Of a stretch of DNA of 64,000 nucleotides, positions 46,516-55,559 are shown piece by piece. Within the stretch, counting starts at the first letter, position 1, and the number at the start of each line of letters is the position of its first letter. The stretch is from Xanthomonas prunicola (GTDB lineage: Bacteria > Pseudomonadota > Gammaproteobacteria > Xanthomonadales > Xanthomonadaceae). A model generated the notes under the pieces. It worked only from the letters and a program-made list of their open reading frames with translations, did no database searches and had not been told where the DNA came from. Location of the stretch: assembly GCF_002846205.1 (NCBI RefSeq), contig NZ_PHKV01000012.1, positions 18,125-82,124 of the forward strand. The letters are read 5' to 3'. The position numbers and the translations under genes are program-made.

Positions 46516-49404
46516 ATGATGCGCCGCTGCCTGTTTCTGTCCGTTGCCCTCGCCCTGCATGCCGGCGCTGCCGGCGCCCAAACGCCGACCGTCGCGGTCA
46601 ATGCCATTCCTGCACAACCGCTGGCACGCGCGCTCAATACGCTCTCGCGCCAGACCGGTCTGCAATTCGTCTACGCGGCCAGCGTCGGCGCCGAGCGCCG
46701 CAGTCGCGGCACCACCGCTGGCGCGGAACCGGAGCAGGCATTGCAACAACTGCTCGATGGCACCGGCCTGCGCTACCGCTATCTCACGCCCACCACGGTG
46801 ACCATCGAACCGGACACGGCGACCAGCGAAGCGCCGGCTGCAGCGGTGCCGGCTGCGCCAAGCAACACACCGGTCGCCCCCGGTGCACCGGTGCGCGAAC
46901 TGGATAGCATCCAGGTGCTGGGCAGCTATGCCGGCAGCCTCAGCGCCGCGCTGCGCGAGAAGCGCTATGCCGATAGCGTGGTGGACGTCATCGCTGCCGA
47001 AGATATCGGCAAGTTGCCGGCGCAGAACGTGGCCGAAGCCTTGCAGCGCGTGCCCGGCGTGTCGATCGTGCGCGACCGCGGCGAAGGCGTGTACGTGCGC
47101 GTGCGCGGCTTGGGTCCGAATTTCCAGGTGACTACGCTCAACGGCCAGACCATGGCGGTCAACGAGAACGTGCGTACTTCCGGCCAGACCGGCCGCCAGT
47201 TTCGCTACGACACCTTGCCGGCGGAGTTGGTCTCCGGCCTGGACGTGATCAAGAGCCCCACCGCCGATCTGGACGAAGGCGCCATCGGCGGCATCGTCAA
47301 CGTGCGCACGTTCCGCCCGCTGGAATTGGGCAAGACCTTGCTCAACACCTCGCTGGAATCCAGCCAGGCGCAACGCACGCATGCCAATGATCCGCGCGTG
47401 TCCGGCCTATTCAACTGGGTCAATGCCGAGGGCACCTTCGGCATGCTGGTGTCCGGCGCGTATGCACAGCGCAGCCTGCGCCAGGACCGCGTCAACGAAG
47501 TGAGCTGGGACTATTACCCCAACGGCGTGCCCGGTGCGCCGGGTGCGTCCTACCTGCCCACCGGCCTGCGCCCGACGCTGGAACTGGAGCAGCGCGAGCG
47601 CACCGGCGTCGCCGCCTCGTTGCAATGGCGCCCCAATGCCGCCTGGGAAACCAATCTGGACCTGCTGTATGCCAAGCAGACGGTGCACTACGACGAATAC
47701 AGCCTGGGCGTGGGCTTCGACGGCGTGGCAAAGATGAGCAACCTGCAGGTGGACCATGGCGGCGTCACCGGTTTCGACTATCGCAATGGTCAGGTGCAGG
47801 TCTCGCGCGAAACTTCCGGCATCACCGACGACAACCGCAGCGCGCGCCTGTCCAGCACCTGGAATGGCGATGTGTGGACGCTCGGCGCAGTGGCCTTCCA
47901 CTCGCAGGCGCACAGCTATGACTCCGACCCGATTCGCCGCACGCGTCTGCGCAGCGGCACCAATCTGTCGATGCGGGTGGAGATGCCGCAGGCCGACGAC
48001 GACAACGTGCCGAACTGGAGCTTTACCAATGGCTTCGATCCGACCAACCCGGCCAGCGTCAGCGGACGCCGGCTGGAATGGCGCGAGATCGATGCGCGCG
48101 ACAAGGAAGACGCACTGCAGCTGGACGCCAAACGCACGCTCGGCGATGGCTGGCTGCGCGATATCAAATTCGGCGCCAAGTACCGCGAGCGCTCGCGCAC
48201 CTACGACCGTGCCGACCTGCTGCTCAACCGCATCGCCGGTGTGCGTTTTCCGGGCAGCTATTTCACCGCGCTGCCGGTGAGCGACATGCTGGTCGACGGC
48301 AAGGGCACACTGCCGCGGCAGTGGCTGGCGCCGATCGAAGCGCCGTTCTGGGGCGACTGGCCGACCGCCGCCGACCTCAGCGGCACACCCAATAGCGCCG
48401 ACCTGCAGAACTCCTACGAGGTAAGCGAGAAGATCGGCTCGGCGTATGCGCTGACGGACTTCGGCGGCGCGCTGGCCGGACGCGACCTGCGCGGCAATCT
48501 GGGCGTGCGCTTGGTGCGCACCGAGCAGACCACCGACGGCCATGCCGATCTCAACGGCGCCGCCCAGCCGGTGCATTTCCAGCGCAGCTATACCAACGCG
48601 TTGCCGTCGTTCAACGCCGCCTGGGACGTGCGCGATGACATGGTGTTGCGGACCTCCGCAGCCAAGGTGATCACCCGCCCGGATCTCACCGACCTGTCGT
48701 CCAAGCTCACCTTCAATTCCAGCGGCGAAGTGCTGACCGCCAGCGGCGGCAATCCGGCACTGCGTCCGTTCGAAGCGTGGCAATACGACCTGACCTTTGA
48801 GTGGTACATCGATGGCACTTCGGCGCTGACCGGCGGTGTGTTCTACAAGGATATTTCCAGTTTCATCCAGACCCAGTTGTCCTACCTGGATTACCAGGGT
48901 CAGACCTATCTGCTCTCGTCCAAGACCAACGGCAGCCAGGCCAGTGTCAAGGGCGTGGAACTGGCCTACCAGCAGGTGTTCACCGGCCTGCCGGCACCGC
49001 TGGACGGCTTGGGCATGCAGCTCAACTACACCTTCACCGATAGCCAGGCGACCTACCGCGACGGCACGCGCCGCTTCACCGACAGTCTGGAAGGCGTGGC
49101 CAAGAACACCTACAACGCCGTGGTGTTTTACGAAAAGGGTCCGCTGATGGCGCGCGCCAGTTACAGCTGGAGCGACAACATCGTCAACGCCGTCGGCACC
49201 GCCAACGTCGCCACGCTCAATAGCGCTGCCTTCGGCAGCCTGGACGCGAACGTCGCCTGGAAGGTCAACGACACGCTGTCGGTATTCGTCAACGCCATCA
49301 ACCTCACCGGCCAGGTACAGCGGCAATACGTGGGCGACCACTTGTTCGGTGGCTACACCGACTACGGCCGTACCTGGTCGGTAGGTCTGCGCGCACGTTT
49401 CTAA
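46516..49404 (+). CDS. TonB-dependent outer-membrane receptor with STN signalling domain
   Basis: A 962-residue receptor. The signal peptide (MMRRCLFLSVALALHAGAAG then AQ) is followed by an STN domain (about 28-100: LARALNTLSRQTGLQFVYAA), a variable linker and the plug (IGKLPAQNVAEALQRVPGVS, then GVYVRVRGLGPNFQVTTLNG). The barrel ends WSVGLRARF, with the terminal aromatic expected for assembly. The plug pattern fits the TonB-dependent receptors of the CirA/FecA type used by Xanthomonas for carbohydrates and other organics. The STN domain links it to the FecI/FecR pair upstream. GTG (46513) and a second ATG (46519) are alternative starts. Downstream phosphoesterase genes suggest a phosphorylated substrate; that is inference. 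Confidence 0.92.
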   Translation: MMRRCLFLSVALALHAGAAGAQTPTVAVNAIPAQPLARALNTLSRQTGLQFVYAASVGAERRSRGTTAGAEPEQALQQLLDGTGLRYRYLTPTTVTIEPDTATSEAPAAAVPAAPSNTPVAPGAPVRELDSIQVLGSYAGSLSAALREKRYADSVVDVIAAEDIGKLPAQNVAEALQRVPGVSIVRDRGEGVYVRVRGLGPNFQVTTLNGQTMAVNENVRTSGQTGRQFRYDTLPAELVSGLDVIKSPTADLDEGAIGGIVNVRTFRPLELGKTLLNTSLESSQAQRTHANDPRVSGLFNWVNAEGTFGMLVSGAYAQRSLRQDRVNEVSWDYYPNGVPGAPGASYLPTGLRPTLELEQRERTGVAASLQWRPNAAWETNLDLLYAKQTVHYDEYSLGVGFDGVAKMSNLQVDHGGVTGFDYRNGQVQVSRETSGITDDNRSARLSSTWNGDVWTLGAVAFHSQAHSYDSDPIRRTRLRSGTNLSMRVEMPQADDDNVPNWSFTNGFDPTNPASVSGRRLEWREIDARDKEDALQLDAKRTLGDGWLRDIKFGAKYRERSRTYDRADLLLNRIAGVRFPGSYFTALPVSDMLVDGKGTLPRQWLAPIEAPFWGDWPTAADLSGTPNSADLQNSYEVSEKIGSAYALTDFGGALAGRDLRGNLGVRLVRTEQTTDGHADLNGAAQPVHFQRSYTNALPSFNAAWDVRDDMVLRTSAAKVITRPDLTDLSSKLTFNSSGEVLTASGGNPALRPFEAWQYDLTFEWYIDGTSALTGGVFYKDISSFIQTQLSYLDYQGQTYLLSSKTNGSQASVKGVELAYQQVFTGLPAPLDGLGMQLNYTFTDSQATYRDGTRRFTDSLEGVAKNTYNAVVFYEKGPLMARASYSWSDNIVNAVGTANVATLNSAAFGSLDANVAWKVNDTLSVFVNAINLTGQVQRQYVGDHLFGGYTDYGRTWSVGLRARF

Positions 49405-49507
49405 GCGCGTTTGCAGGCGCAGCTGGCGGTCGTCGCGCGCGCGCACGGCCGCCACCGCACCACTGCGCTGGTTTGGTCTCTTCGCTCCATTCGTCCTGGA
49501 TCTGCCG

Positions 49508-50806
49508 ATGCTTCTGCGTTTTTTTCGGCGCACTGCCGCCCTGTTCGGGCTTGCGCTCGTACCCCTCACCCCTGCCCATGCCACCGACGCGCCCGACACG
49601 CTGGAAAAAGTGGTGATCCTCAAGCGCCACGGCGTGCGTGCGGCGATGTCCAGCCCCGAACAGCTGAGCCAGTATTCGCTGCATGCATGGCCGCACTTCG
49701 GCGTGCCGGCCGGTCACCTCACCGCCAACGGCGCGCAACTGGAGCGCTTGTTCGGCGACTATTACCGCGCACGCTACACCGCGCTTGGTGTGTTGAAAGG
49801 CGACGGCTGCAACCAGGCCTATTACTGGGCCAACCTTACCCAACGCACCATTGCCTCGGCCCAAGCGCTGGCCAGCACATTGACGCCCGGCTGCGTCAAC
49901 CCGGTGCATCACGTGCCGACCGGCAGTTCCGATGTGTTGTTCGATGGCACCGCTGCGCTGCGTCAACCCGAGGCACGTGCGCGTATGCAGGCGGCCATTG
50001 CAGGGCGCATCGGTGGCAATGCGCAGGCCTGGAATGCCACCCAGGCCGATGCGATCGAAACGCTCGAACGACTGCTGCTGCAATGCACGCAACGGCCGTG
50101 CCCCGCCCAGGCCGCGCCCGACAAGCGACGCCTCACCACGGTGCCGGCCGGGCTGGATGATGCTGGACCGTCGATCCCCGGTATCGATGGCCCTGCCGCA
50201 GCCGCCTCGGGTATCACCGAAAGCCTGCTGATGGGCTGGGCCGATGGACAGGACTTCGCCGCACTCGGTTGGCAAGGCCTGGACGAGGCCATGCTGCTGC
50301 GTGTGTTTGCCCCGCATCAGGCCGAATTCGCGCTGCGCCTGCGCGCGCCAACCGTCGCGCGCCTGGCCAGCACGCCGTTGGCCGCACGTCTGCTCGCCAC
50401 GCTGCAGCAAGGCAGCCAAGCACACACCGCGACCGACGCCATCGGCGGTGATGCGCGCCTGGTGGTGGTGTCCGGCCACGACGGCACCCTGACCCTGCTG
50501 GCCGGCATGTTCGACCTGCACTGGCAATTGCCCGGCTACCAACCCGACCAGACCGTCCCCGGCGGCGCGCTGGTGTTCGAGCGCTGGCGACGTGCCGACG
50601 GCCAACGCGTCATCCGCCTGCGCTACACCGCGCAGAGCCTGACGCAGCTACGCGAACGACAAGCGTTGACGCTGCAAGCACCGCCGCCGAGCGCGGCCAT
50701 CTTCATTCCCGGCTGCAGTACCGCCACGCCGGCCTACGACTGCCCGCTGCCGCAGTTCGCCCACATCGTCCAGGCCGCACTCGACCCGCTCGCCATGGAC
50801 CACTGA
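49508..50806 (+). CDS. Secreted histidine acid phosphatase (phytase/glucose-1-phosphatase type)
   Basis: A 432-residue enzyme. The signal peptide MLLRFFRRTAALFGLALVPL plus TPAHA exports it. The catalytic motif RHGVRA (Arg40, His41) and the proton-donor pair His324-Asp325 in SGHDGTLTLL are both present, as in AppA and Agp of Escherichia coli. These enzymes release phosphate from phytate or sugar phosphates. The RHGxRxP motif ends in A instead of P, as in some relatives. It starts 103 bp after the receptor stop and probably shares its transcript. Four cysteines could form disulphides. Confidence 0.9.
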   Translation: MLLRFFRRTAALFGLALVPLTPAHATDAPDTLEKVVILKRHGVRAAMSSPEQLSQYSLHAWPHFGVPAGHLTANGAQLERLFGDYYRARYTALGVLKGDGCNQAYYWANLTQRTIASAQALASTLTPGCVNPVHHVPTGSSDVLFDGTAALRQPEARARMQAAIAGRIGGNAQAWNATQADAIETLERLLLQCTQRPCPAQAAPDKRRLTTVPAGLDDAGPSIPGIDGPAAAASGITESLLMGWADGQDFAALGWQGLDEAMLLRVFAPHQAEFALRLRAPTVARLASTPLAARLLATLQQGSQAHTATDAIGGDARLVVVSGHDGTLTLLAGMFDLHWQLPGYQPDQTVPGGALVFERWRRADGQRVIRLRYTAQSLTQLRERQALTLQAPPPSAAIFIPGCSTATPAYDCPLPQFAHIVQAALDPLAMDH

Positions 50807-50878
50807 TCCCCCCAAAACGCAAAGCGTTGGACCCAATGCTCTGCGTCCTTTCGCTGTCCCCAACCGCACGAGGTCATC

Positions 50879-52183
50879 ATGCTCCAGCATCTTCGTTCTC
50901 TGCTCAGCGTCGGAATCGGTTTGACGCTAGCTTGCGCCGGTGTCGCCCACGCGCAATCCAGTGTCGGCGTCCTCGACGTGCTTACCTACAACGTCGCCGG
51001 CCTACCCGAAGGCATCTCCAGCAGCAACCCCGCCACCAACACGGCGCTGCTGGCACCGAAGCTGGCGCCGTATGCGCTGGTCCATGTGCAAGAAGACTTC
51101 AATTACCACGCGACGCTTTACGCCGGCGATACCCACCCGTACCGCACGCCCACCAGCGGCGGTGCCGCCATCGGCGATGGCCTCAACACGCTGAGCAACT
51201 ATCCATTCAACGACTTCACCCGGGTCAAATGGGACAAGTGCAACGGTACCGACTGCCTCACGCCGAAGGGCTTCAGCTACATGCAGGTGCGGCTGGACAA
51301 CGGCGTGTTGCTGGACGTGTACAACGCCCATCCCAATGCCGGTACCGAAACCGCCGACCTGGCCGCACGACGCGCCAACATCACCCAGCTCTCGCAATTC
51401 ATCCGTACTTGGTCGGCCGGCAACCCGGTGCTGGTGATGATGGACTCCAACACCCGCTACACCCGTAGCGAGGACAACATCCGCGAGCTCATCGCCAGCA
51501 ACAACCTGATCGACCCGTGGGTGGAACTGATCAAGGGCAACGCCCCGGCCGCCGGCGCCGCACCGCTGCTATGCGGCACGCCGCCGACCAATACCTGCGA
51601 GGTCGTCGACAAGATCCTGTACCGCGCCGCGCCGCAGCTGACCCTGGCCGCCAACCGCTACCAGCTCGACCCGGGCAACTTCTACGACATTGCCGGCAAG
51701 CCGCTGTCGGACCACTACCCGCTGTATACGCAGTTCGGTTGGGCGGTGGGTACCGACGTGCGCACCAGCGACAGCTTCGGCGGACCGCATGGCGTGCCGT
51801 TCAACGACGTGGCCGGCGGTGCGCATCAACGCCAATTGCGCAGCGTCACCCTGCGCGGTGCCGAGCGCCTGGATGCGGTGGCTGCCAGCCTGGACAGCGG
51901 CGCCACCCTGGCCCACGGCGGTAGCGGCGGCACCGCCACCACCCTGGCCTTGCGCAGCGGCGAAACGCTGACCTCGGCCACCGTGACGCTTGGCCAATAC
52001 GACGGCCGCACCCGTCTGTTCTCGCTGAGCCTGGCCACCAACCAGGGCCGCAGCATCGCCGCCGGCACCCCGACCAACGAGCGCTACACCCTCACCGCGC
52101 CTACCGGCTGGCATATCGCCGGCTTCACCGGCCGCGCCGGCGATGAAATCGACAAGCTTGGTGTGATCTATCGGAAGGATTGA
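50879..52183 (+). CDS. Secreted EEP-family phosphodiesterase fused to a jacalin-like lectin
   Basis: A 434-residue two-domain protein. After the signal peptide (MLQHLRSLLSVGIGLTLACA, cleavage after AHA) the DNase I-like endonuclease/exonuclease/phosphatase domain (30-290) shows LTYNVAGLP, VHVQEDFNYH (metal Glu), VYNAHPNAG (His), VMMDSNTRY (Asp-x-Asn) and LSDHYPLY (Asp-His). It is closest in style to bacterial sphingomyelinase C. The C-terminal part (about 295-434) has the jacalin beta-prism pattern, starting SFGGPHGVPFND and ending IAGFTGRAGDEIDKLGVIY. The lectin probably docks the enzyme on a glycan. It lies 72 bp after the acid phosphatase, probably in the same unit. Confidence 0.85.
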   Translation: MLQHLRSLLSVGIGLTLACAGVAHAQSSVGVLDVLTYNVAGLPEGISSSNPATNTALLAPKLAPYALVHVQEDFNYHATLYAGDTHPYRTPTSGGAAIGDGLNTLSNYPFNDFTRVKWDKCNGTDCLTPKGFSYMQVRLDNGVLLDVYNAHPNAGTETADLAARRANITQLSQFIRTWSAGNPVLVMMDSNTRYTRSEDNIRELIASNNLIDPWVELIKGNAPAAGAAPLLCGTPPTNTCEVVDKILYRAAPQLTLAANRYQLDPGNFYDIAGKPLSDHYPLYTQFGWAVGTDVRTSDSFGGPHGVPFNDVAGGAHQRQLRSVTLRGAERLDAVAASLDSGATLAHGGSGGTATTLALRSGETLTSATVTLGQYDGRTRLFSLSLATNQGRSIAAGTPTNERYTLTAPTGWHIAGFTGRAGDEIDKLGVIYRKD

Positions 52184-52770
52184 AAGACCGGCTGCACTTT
52201 TTTGCGCATAGCAGGACAGCACGGCACGGACAACGCCGTGCTGCCCTTGCCGCGCATGCGCGTGCCATGCAGCAGCAACCCGGGCCTGCTTGGCAGCGCC
52301 AGCTATCAACACGCTGGGCATGAGGTTCTCCTTCTATGCGAAGGAGACGTTGCGCGTTTGCACAGCGGGCATCCAGCCATGCAGCCGTGCCGATACGACG
52401 CACGACATAAGCAGCGCCCGACATCGGCTGGCGGCCTTGAAATGTTGACGCGCGCATCCGCATTCCGCTGTTCCGACGTGCCGCATTCGCCGCAGCGCGC
52501 ATCCATTCGCGTCCCCACCCATGGTCTGCGTGCGTGCATGCTGAAGTGGTCGCGGATGAGGACCTGCCTGCCCCTTCGCAACGGTTGCCGCCTGCTGCAG
52601 CGACGCAGGTGCGCAATTCCACGACCTCGGCAGCGATGTCTTTGCTCGTGCAATGCATACGGCTAAGTCGTGTCAGCGCTGTGGCGATGTAACGCCAGGA
52701 TGTCGCTGGCCTCGTAGAGAACTCCAATCGGGCACGTCGTTCCATCGAACCCTCGCGCAGGACTGATCGC
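52184..52770. other. 587-bp gap, no gene seen
   Basis: Only short frames, all poor in protein character. There is no repeat, tRNA-like fold or clear terminator. It separates the phosphoesterase unit from the oxidoreductase gene and presumably contains the latter's promoter. Confidence 0.5.
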
Positions 52771-53670
52771 ATGGCTACACCTGGCAGCTCCATCACCTTC
52801 ATCGGCTTCGGCGAAGCGGCCTGCGCCTTTCTCGAAGGCTGGGCAGTGGATGCTCCTGCGCGCATCACCGCTTACGACATCAAGACCGATCAGGCCGATA
52901 CACGCCAGACCTTGCTCGACCGTTATCGACAGCACGGCGTCACCGGATGCGACACGGCCGCTGCGGCAGTTGCGCAGGCCGATGTTGTCTTCAGCCTGGT
53001 CACCGCCGACTGCGCGCACGCCGCAGCACGCACCGCGGCACCGTCATTGCGCGCCGGCACGCTGTGGTTTGATTGCAACTCCTGCGCACCTGACACCAAG
53101 AAGGCCGCCGCTACAGATATCGAAGCCGCCAACGCGCGCTACGTCGATGTCGCCGTGATGGCGCCTGTGCTACCCCAACGGCACCGCGTGCCCCTGCTGA
53201 TCAGCGGCCCGCATATCGAAGCCGCACTCAGCGTTCTGCAATCGCTCGGCATGCGCCCGGAGCCAGCCGGCGACACCGTTGGACAGGCCTCGTCCATCAA
53301 GATGCTGCGCTCGGTGATGGTCAAGGGCATCGAGGCGCTCTGCGCCGAATGCCTGATCGCCGCACGCCGCGCCGGCGTCGAAGACCGGGTGATCGCTTCG
53401 CTCAATGCCTCCGCCACGCAGCGCGACTTCGGCATCCAGGCAAGCTACAACATGGAGCGCATGATGGTGCACGGCATTCGACGCGCTGCAGAAATGCGCG
53501 AAGTGGCCGTCACCGTCGCCGCGCTCGGGCTGCCTGCCGACATGGCAACGGCCACCGCCGCATGGCAAGACCGCATCGGCCAGCTCGGCCTGGACGCGGG
53601 CGAGGACCAGTTGATTGCACGCCTGGACCACCTCTGCGTAGTGTTACGGCGCTTGCCATCCGCGGAGTGA
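52771..53670 (+). CDS. NAD(P)-dependent dehydrogenase of the beta-hydroxyacid/6-phosphogluconate type (DUF1932)
   Basis: A 299-residue protein. The N-terminal Rossmann fold has FIGFGEAACAFLEGW (about 9-23) with a relaxed GxGxxA motif, and the DCNSC stretch sits where beta-hydroxyacid dehydrogenases bind substrate. The catalytic Lys region is GQASSIKMLRSVMVKGIEAL, and the C-terminal helical half (FGIQASYNMERMMVHGIRRA, then EMREVAVTVAALGLP) fits the DUF1932 group. The usual substrates in this group are small hydroxyacids; none is indicated by the neighbourhood. It is a single-gene unit. Confidence 0.8.
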   Translation: MATPGSSITFIGFGEAACAFLEGWAVDAPARITAYDIKTDQADTRQTLLDRYRQHGVTGCDTAAAAVAQADVVFSLVTADCAHAAARTAAPSLRAGTLWFDCNSCAPDTKKAAATDIEAANARYVDVAVMAPVLPQRHRVPLLISGPHIEAALSVLQSLGMRPEPAGDTVGQASSIKMLRSVMVKGIEALCAECLIAARRAGVEDRVIASLNASATQRDFGIQASYNMERMMVHGIRRAAEMREVAVTVAALGLPADMATATAAWQDRIGQLGLDAGEDQLIARLDHLCVVLRRLPSAE

Positions 53671-53692
53671 CTACGCTGCTGGCAAGCGTCAC

Positions 53693-53827
53693 TCACTTCG
53701 GCAATAGCCCACTTGCTTGATAACGTTCGATCAACGTATCGAAGAGCTTGATGTCGGATCGACCACGGGCCAGCACCTGTGCACCACCGACTGCAGCAAA
53801 GCGCGCGCGCCTGCTGCTTGGCGTCCT
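53693..53827 (-). pseudogene. C-terminal remnant of a TetR-like regulator
   Basis: On the minus strand a 44-codon open stretch ending TGA at 53693 encodes FAAVGGAQVLARGRSDIKLF then DTLIERYQASGLLPK, which looks like the last helices of a TetR-family regulator. Upstream it runs into a stop and the inverted repeat at 53834-53868, and no N-terminal DNA-binding part is present. This suggests a gene cut off by rearrangement; the family call is by eye. Confidence 0.38.
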
Positions 53828-53833
53828 TTATCA

Positions 53834-53868
53834 GGTCAGAGTGAATCCCGCTGTAAATCACTCTGACC
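53834..53868. repeat. Perfect inverted repeat with 11-bp arms
   Basis: GGTCAGAGTGA (53834-53844) and TCACTCTGACC (53858-53868) are perfect complements around a 13-nt spacer. A related half-site, GCTCTGAC, follows at 53887-53894. It resembles the REP-type palindromes of Xanthomonas/Stenotrophomonas genomes and marks the break of the TetR-like remnant. An operator role is the alternative. Confidence 0.65.
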
Positions 53869-53894
53869 CTATTGTTTGGATAGATCGCTCTGAC

Positions 53895-54073
53895 TCTTTT
53901 CTCCGGCACCGTTATCCATCGCGCGGCTGCCCGAGGTGACGACGGCGGTGATCACCAATGAACGCAATGGCACTCGATGGTTCCAGCATCATCTCGGTCA
54001 CGCACAAACGACCATCGGCACGCCGCCGCATCCAGGCGCTTACGTGCGCACAGCAAGACAAACCCTCTCAAGC
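53895..54073. other. Remainder of the intergenic region
   Basis: This completes the 403-bp gap that runs from 53671. Besides the remnant and palindrome already listed, no gene or signal is seen. Confidence 0.4.
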
Positions 54074-54808
54074 TCAGCGCTTGGCCGCCTCGCAGAGTTT
54101 GCGATTGAACCAGGTGGACTTGGCGATGGGCAGGTACGCATCCCAGTCGCTGGGTGGGAGCATCGTGCTGTTCTTGTCCAGTTCCGCCTGGAACGAGTCC
54201 TCGTCGCGGCTGCGACCCGCCATGGTCTCGTCCAACGCCGCCAGGCACTCCTGCGGGCGGTTCAGGCGCAGCAGGGTGAGGGCGCGGTCGTTGGCGAAAC
54301 GGTCGCGATCGAGCCAGTTAAGAAACTCACCGCACTCGCCCGCGAATGCCTGCATGCCGGCAAGCGCTTCGGTATAACGCTTGCCGCGATAGTCGCGCAG
54401 ATACGCCTCACGTCGTCGGCTGCTGGCAGCAGAGGTGCAGCCGGCCGGCAACTGCAGATAGTCGCCTTCGAAACCGGCGCGCATGCCGCAGTAGTCACGG
54501 CAGCTGTCCTGGGTCAGTGCGGCGATGCTGAAGCCGCCCGCCACCGGCTTGAACGATAGCTTGCAAGGCGCGTCGCTAGCGTCGCTCACTTCCGCCTTGT
54601 CGCCTTGCAGCGTGCCCGCCAACGAACAGGTGTGGCCGTTGGCGCCCACGGTGAGAATCTCGAAGTGGCGCGCCCCGCCCTTGTCGCTGACCTGCAGGCT
54701 GCCCCAGCCTTGCTTGGTGCTGTATTCGCCGGGCGTTGGACCGGCCGCCACCGCGCCGAAGGCTGCAAGCCACACCAGTATTCCGCTCCATCCGTATCGC
54801 CGTGCCAT
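54074..54808 (-). CDS. Secreted hypothetical protein
   Basis: A 244-residue protein with a signal peptide (MARRYGWSGILVWLAAFGAV, cleavage near AAG). The mature part begins GEYSTKQGWGSLQVSDKG, a beta-rich segment of about 110 residues with several cysteines (HTCSLAG, APCKLSF, DSCRDYCGM) that could form disulphides. A helical C-terminal half follows, with YLRDYRGKRYTEALAGMQAF and ALTLLRLNRPQECLAALDE, TPR-like in spacing. I do not recognise the family. The start at 54808 is chosen for the signal peptide. It is a single-gene unit. Confidence 0.75.
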   Translation of the reverse strand: MARRYGWSGILVWLAAFGAVAAGPTPGEYSTKQGWGSLQVSDKGGARHFEILTVGANGHTCSLAGTLQGDKAEVSDASDAPCKLSFKPVAGGFSIAALTQDSCRDYCGMRAGFEGDYLQLPAGCTSAASSRRREAYLRDYRGKRYTEALAGMQAFAGECGEFLNWLDRDRFANDRALTLLRLNRPQECLAALDETMAGRSRDEDSFQAELDKNSTMLPPSDWDAYLPIAKSTWFNRKLCEAAKR

Positions 54809-55249
54809 CGCTTCGTCCTGTGTTCGACCAGGTAGCAAGTGTGCGGCATCGCGGAGATGCCAGGGGAGTGTCGCGGTCGCGCCGCCGCTGACCGACGGTG
54901 CGTCCGGCTGTCTCAGCCTCGATGGGACTATTTCGCGTCGCGCTCCGCACACGACCGTATTGGGTTATTGCCGCCTACATGCACACGCGCTCAGTCCAGG
55001 GGCTGCGGCGCTGCGCCCCTTGTGCGGTGCGCATGGGTCAGCTGTAGACCATCCAACCCAGCAATGCATGCGGCAAGATTCCTCAGCCTGCCCACCCGGC
55101 CATTCCTGCCGCAGTCTCACCACCAGCGCCACATGAAAGAGCTATCCGACGCCTTGCCATCCTCCTGCTTACCGGACACAGACGTCCCACCCGACAGACC
55201 TTGTTCACGTGTCAGTCCACCGTACTTTTTCTTCTCCGAGTCCTATTGA
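54809..55249. other. 441-bp gap upstream of the second repeat copy
   Basis: No gene or structured element recognised. A single frame is open across it, but the residues are not protein-like. Confidence 0.45.
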
Positions 55250-55374
55250 GCGGCTAACCAAGTAACCAGCCGTCGTCAGGTGAGCGCAGACAGCGCGAAG
55301 GAGCCGCACTGTATGAGTGCTTCCGAGCACCGGTCGCGCCCGTCCGGCGGCTGCGCAGGAGTTTTGTGGGCTGC
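55250..55374. repeat. Palindromic dispersed repeat, copy 2
   Basis: About 125 bp related to 10373-10511. Shared blocks in the same order are GCGGCTAACCAAGTA, CCGTCGTCAGGTG, AGTGCTTCCGAGCACCGG, CGCGCCCG, CGGCGGCTGCGCAGGAGTTTTGTGGG. The central hairpin of copy 1 is degraded here. It lies alone in a non-coding region. Confidence 0.7.
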
Positions 55375-55559
55375 ACCTCGGTCGCAGCGATACTTGGACG
55401 TGGGTGACCACCCGGCAGCGCGCACGGCTGAGTGCGTGTCCAACTGATCTCGATAAAACACGCTGGCCCATTTGCTGCTCGGCAAACATCGCCACCGCCC
55501 ATCAGCGCAGGACCAACACCCACCACGTCGCAATGACGTGGTGGGTTCATGGATGCGAA

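Noticed and set aside
45460..49623. Two long minus-strand open frames (640 and 738 codons)
   Set aside because: They lie antisense to the FecR-like and TonB-receptor genes and have low-complexity Arg/Gly composition.
53445..53909. Minus-strand frame that includes the inverted repeat as a possible REP-associated transposase
   Set aside because: No HUH or tyrosine motif is present, and the frame lies mostly antisense to the oxidoreductase.
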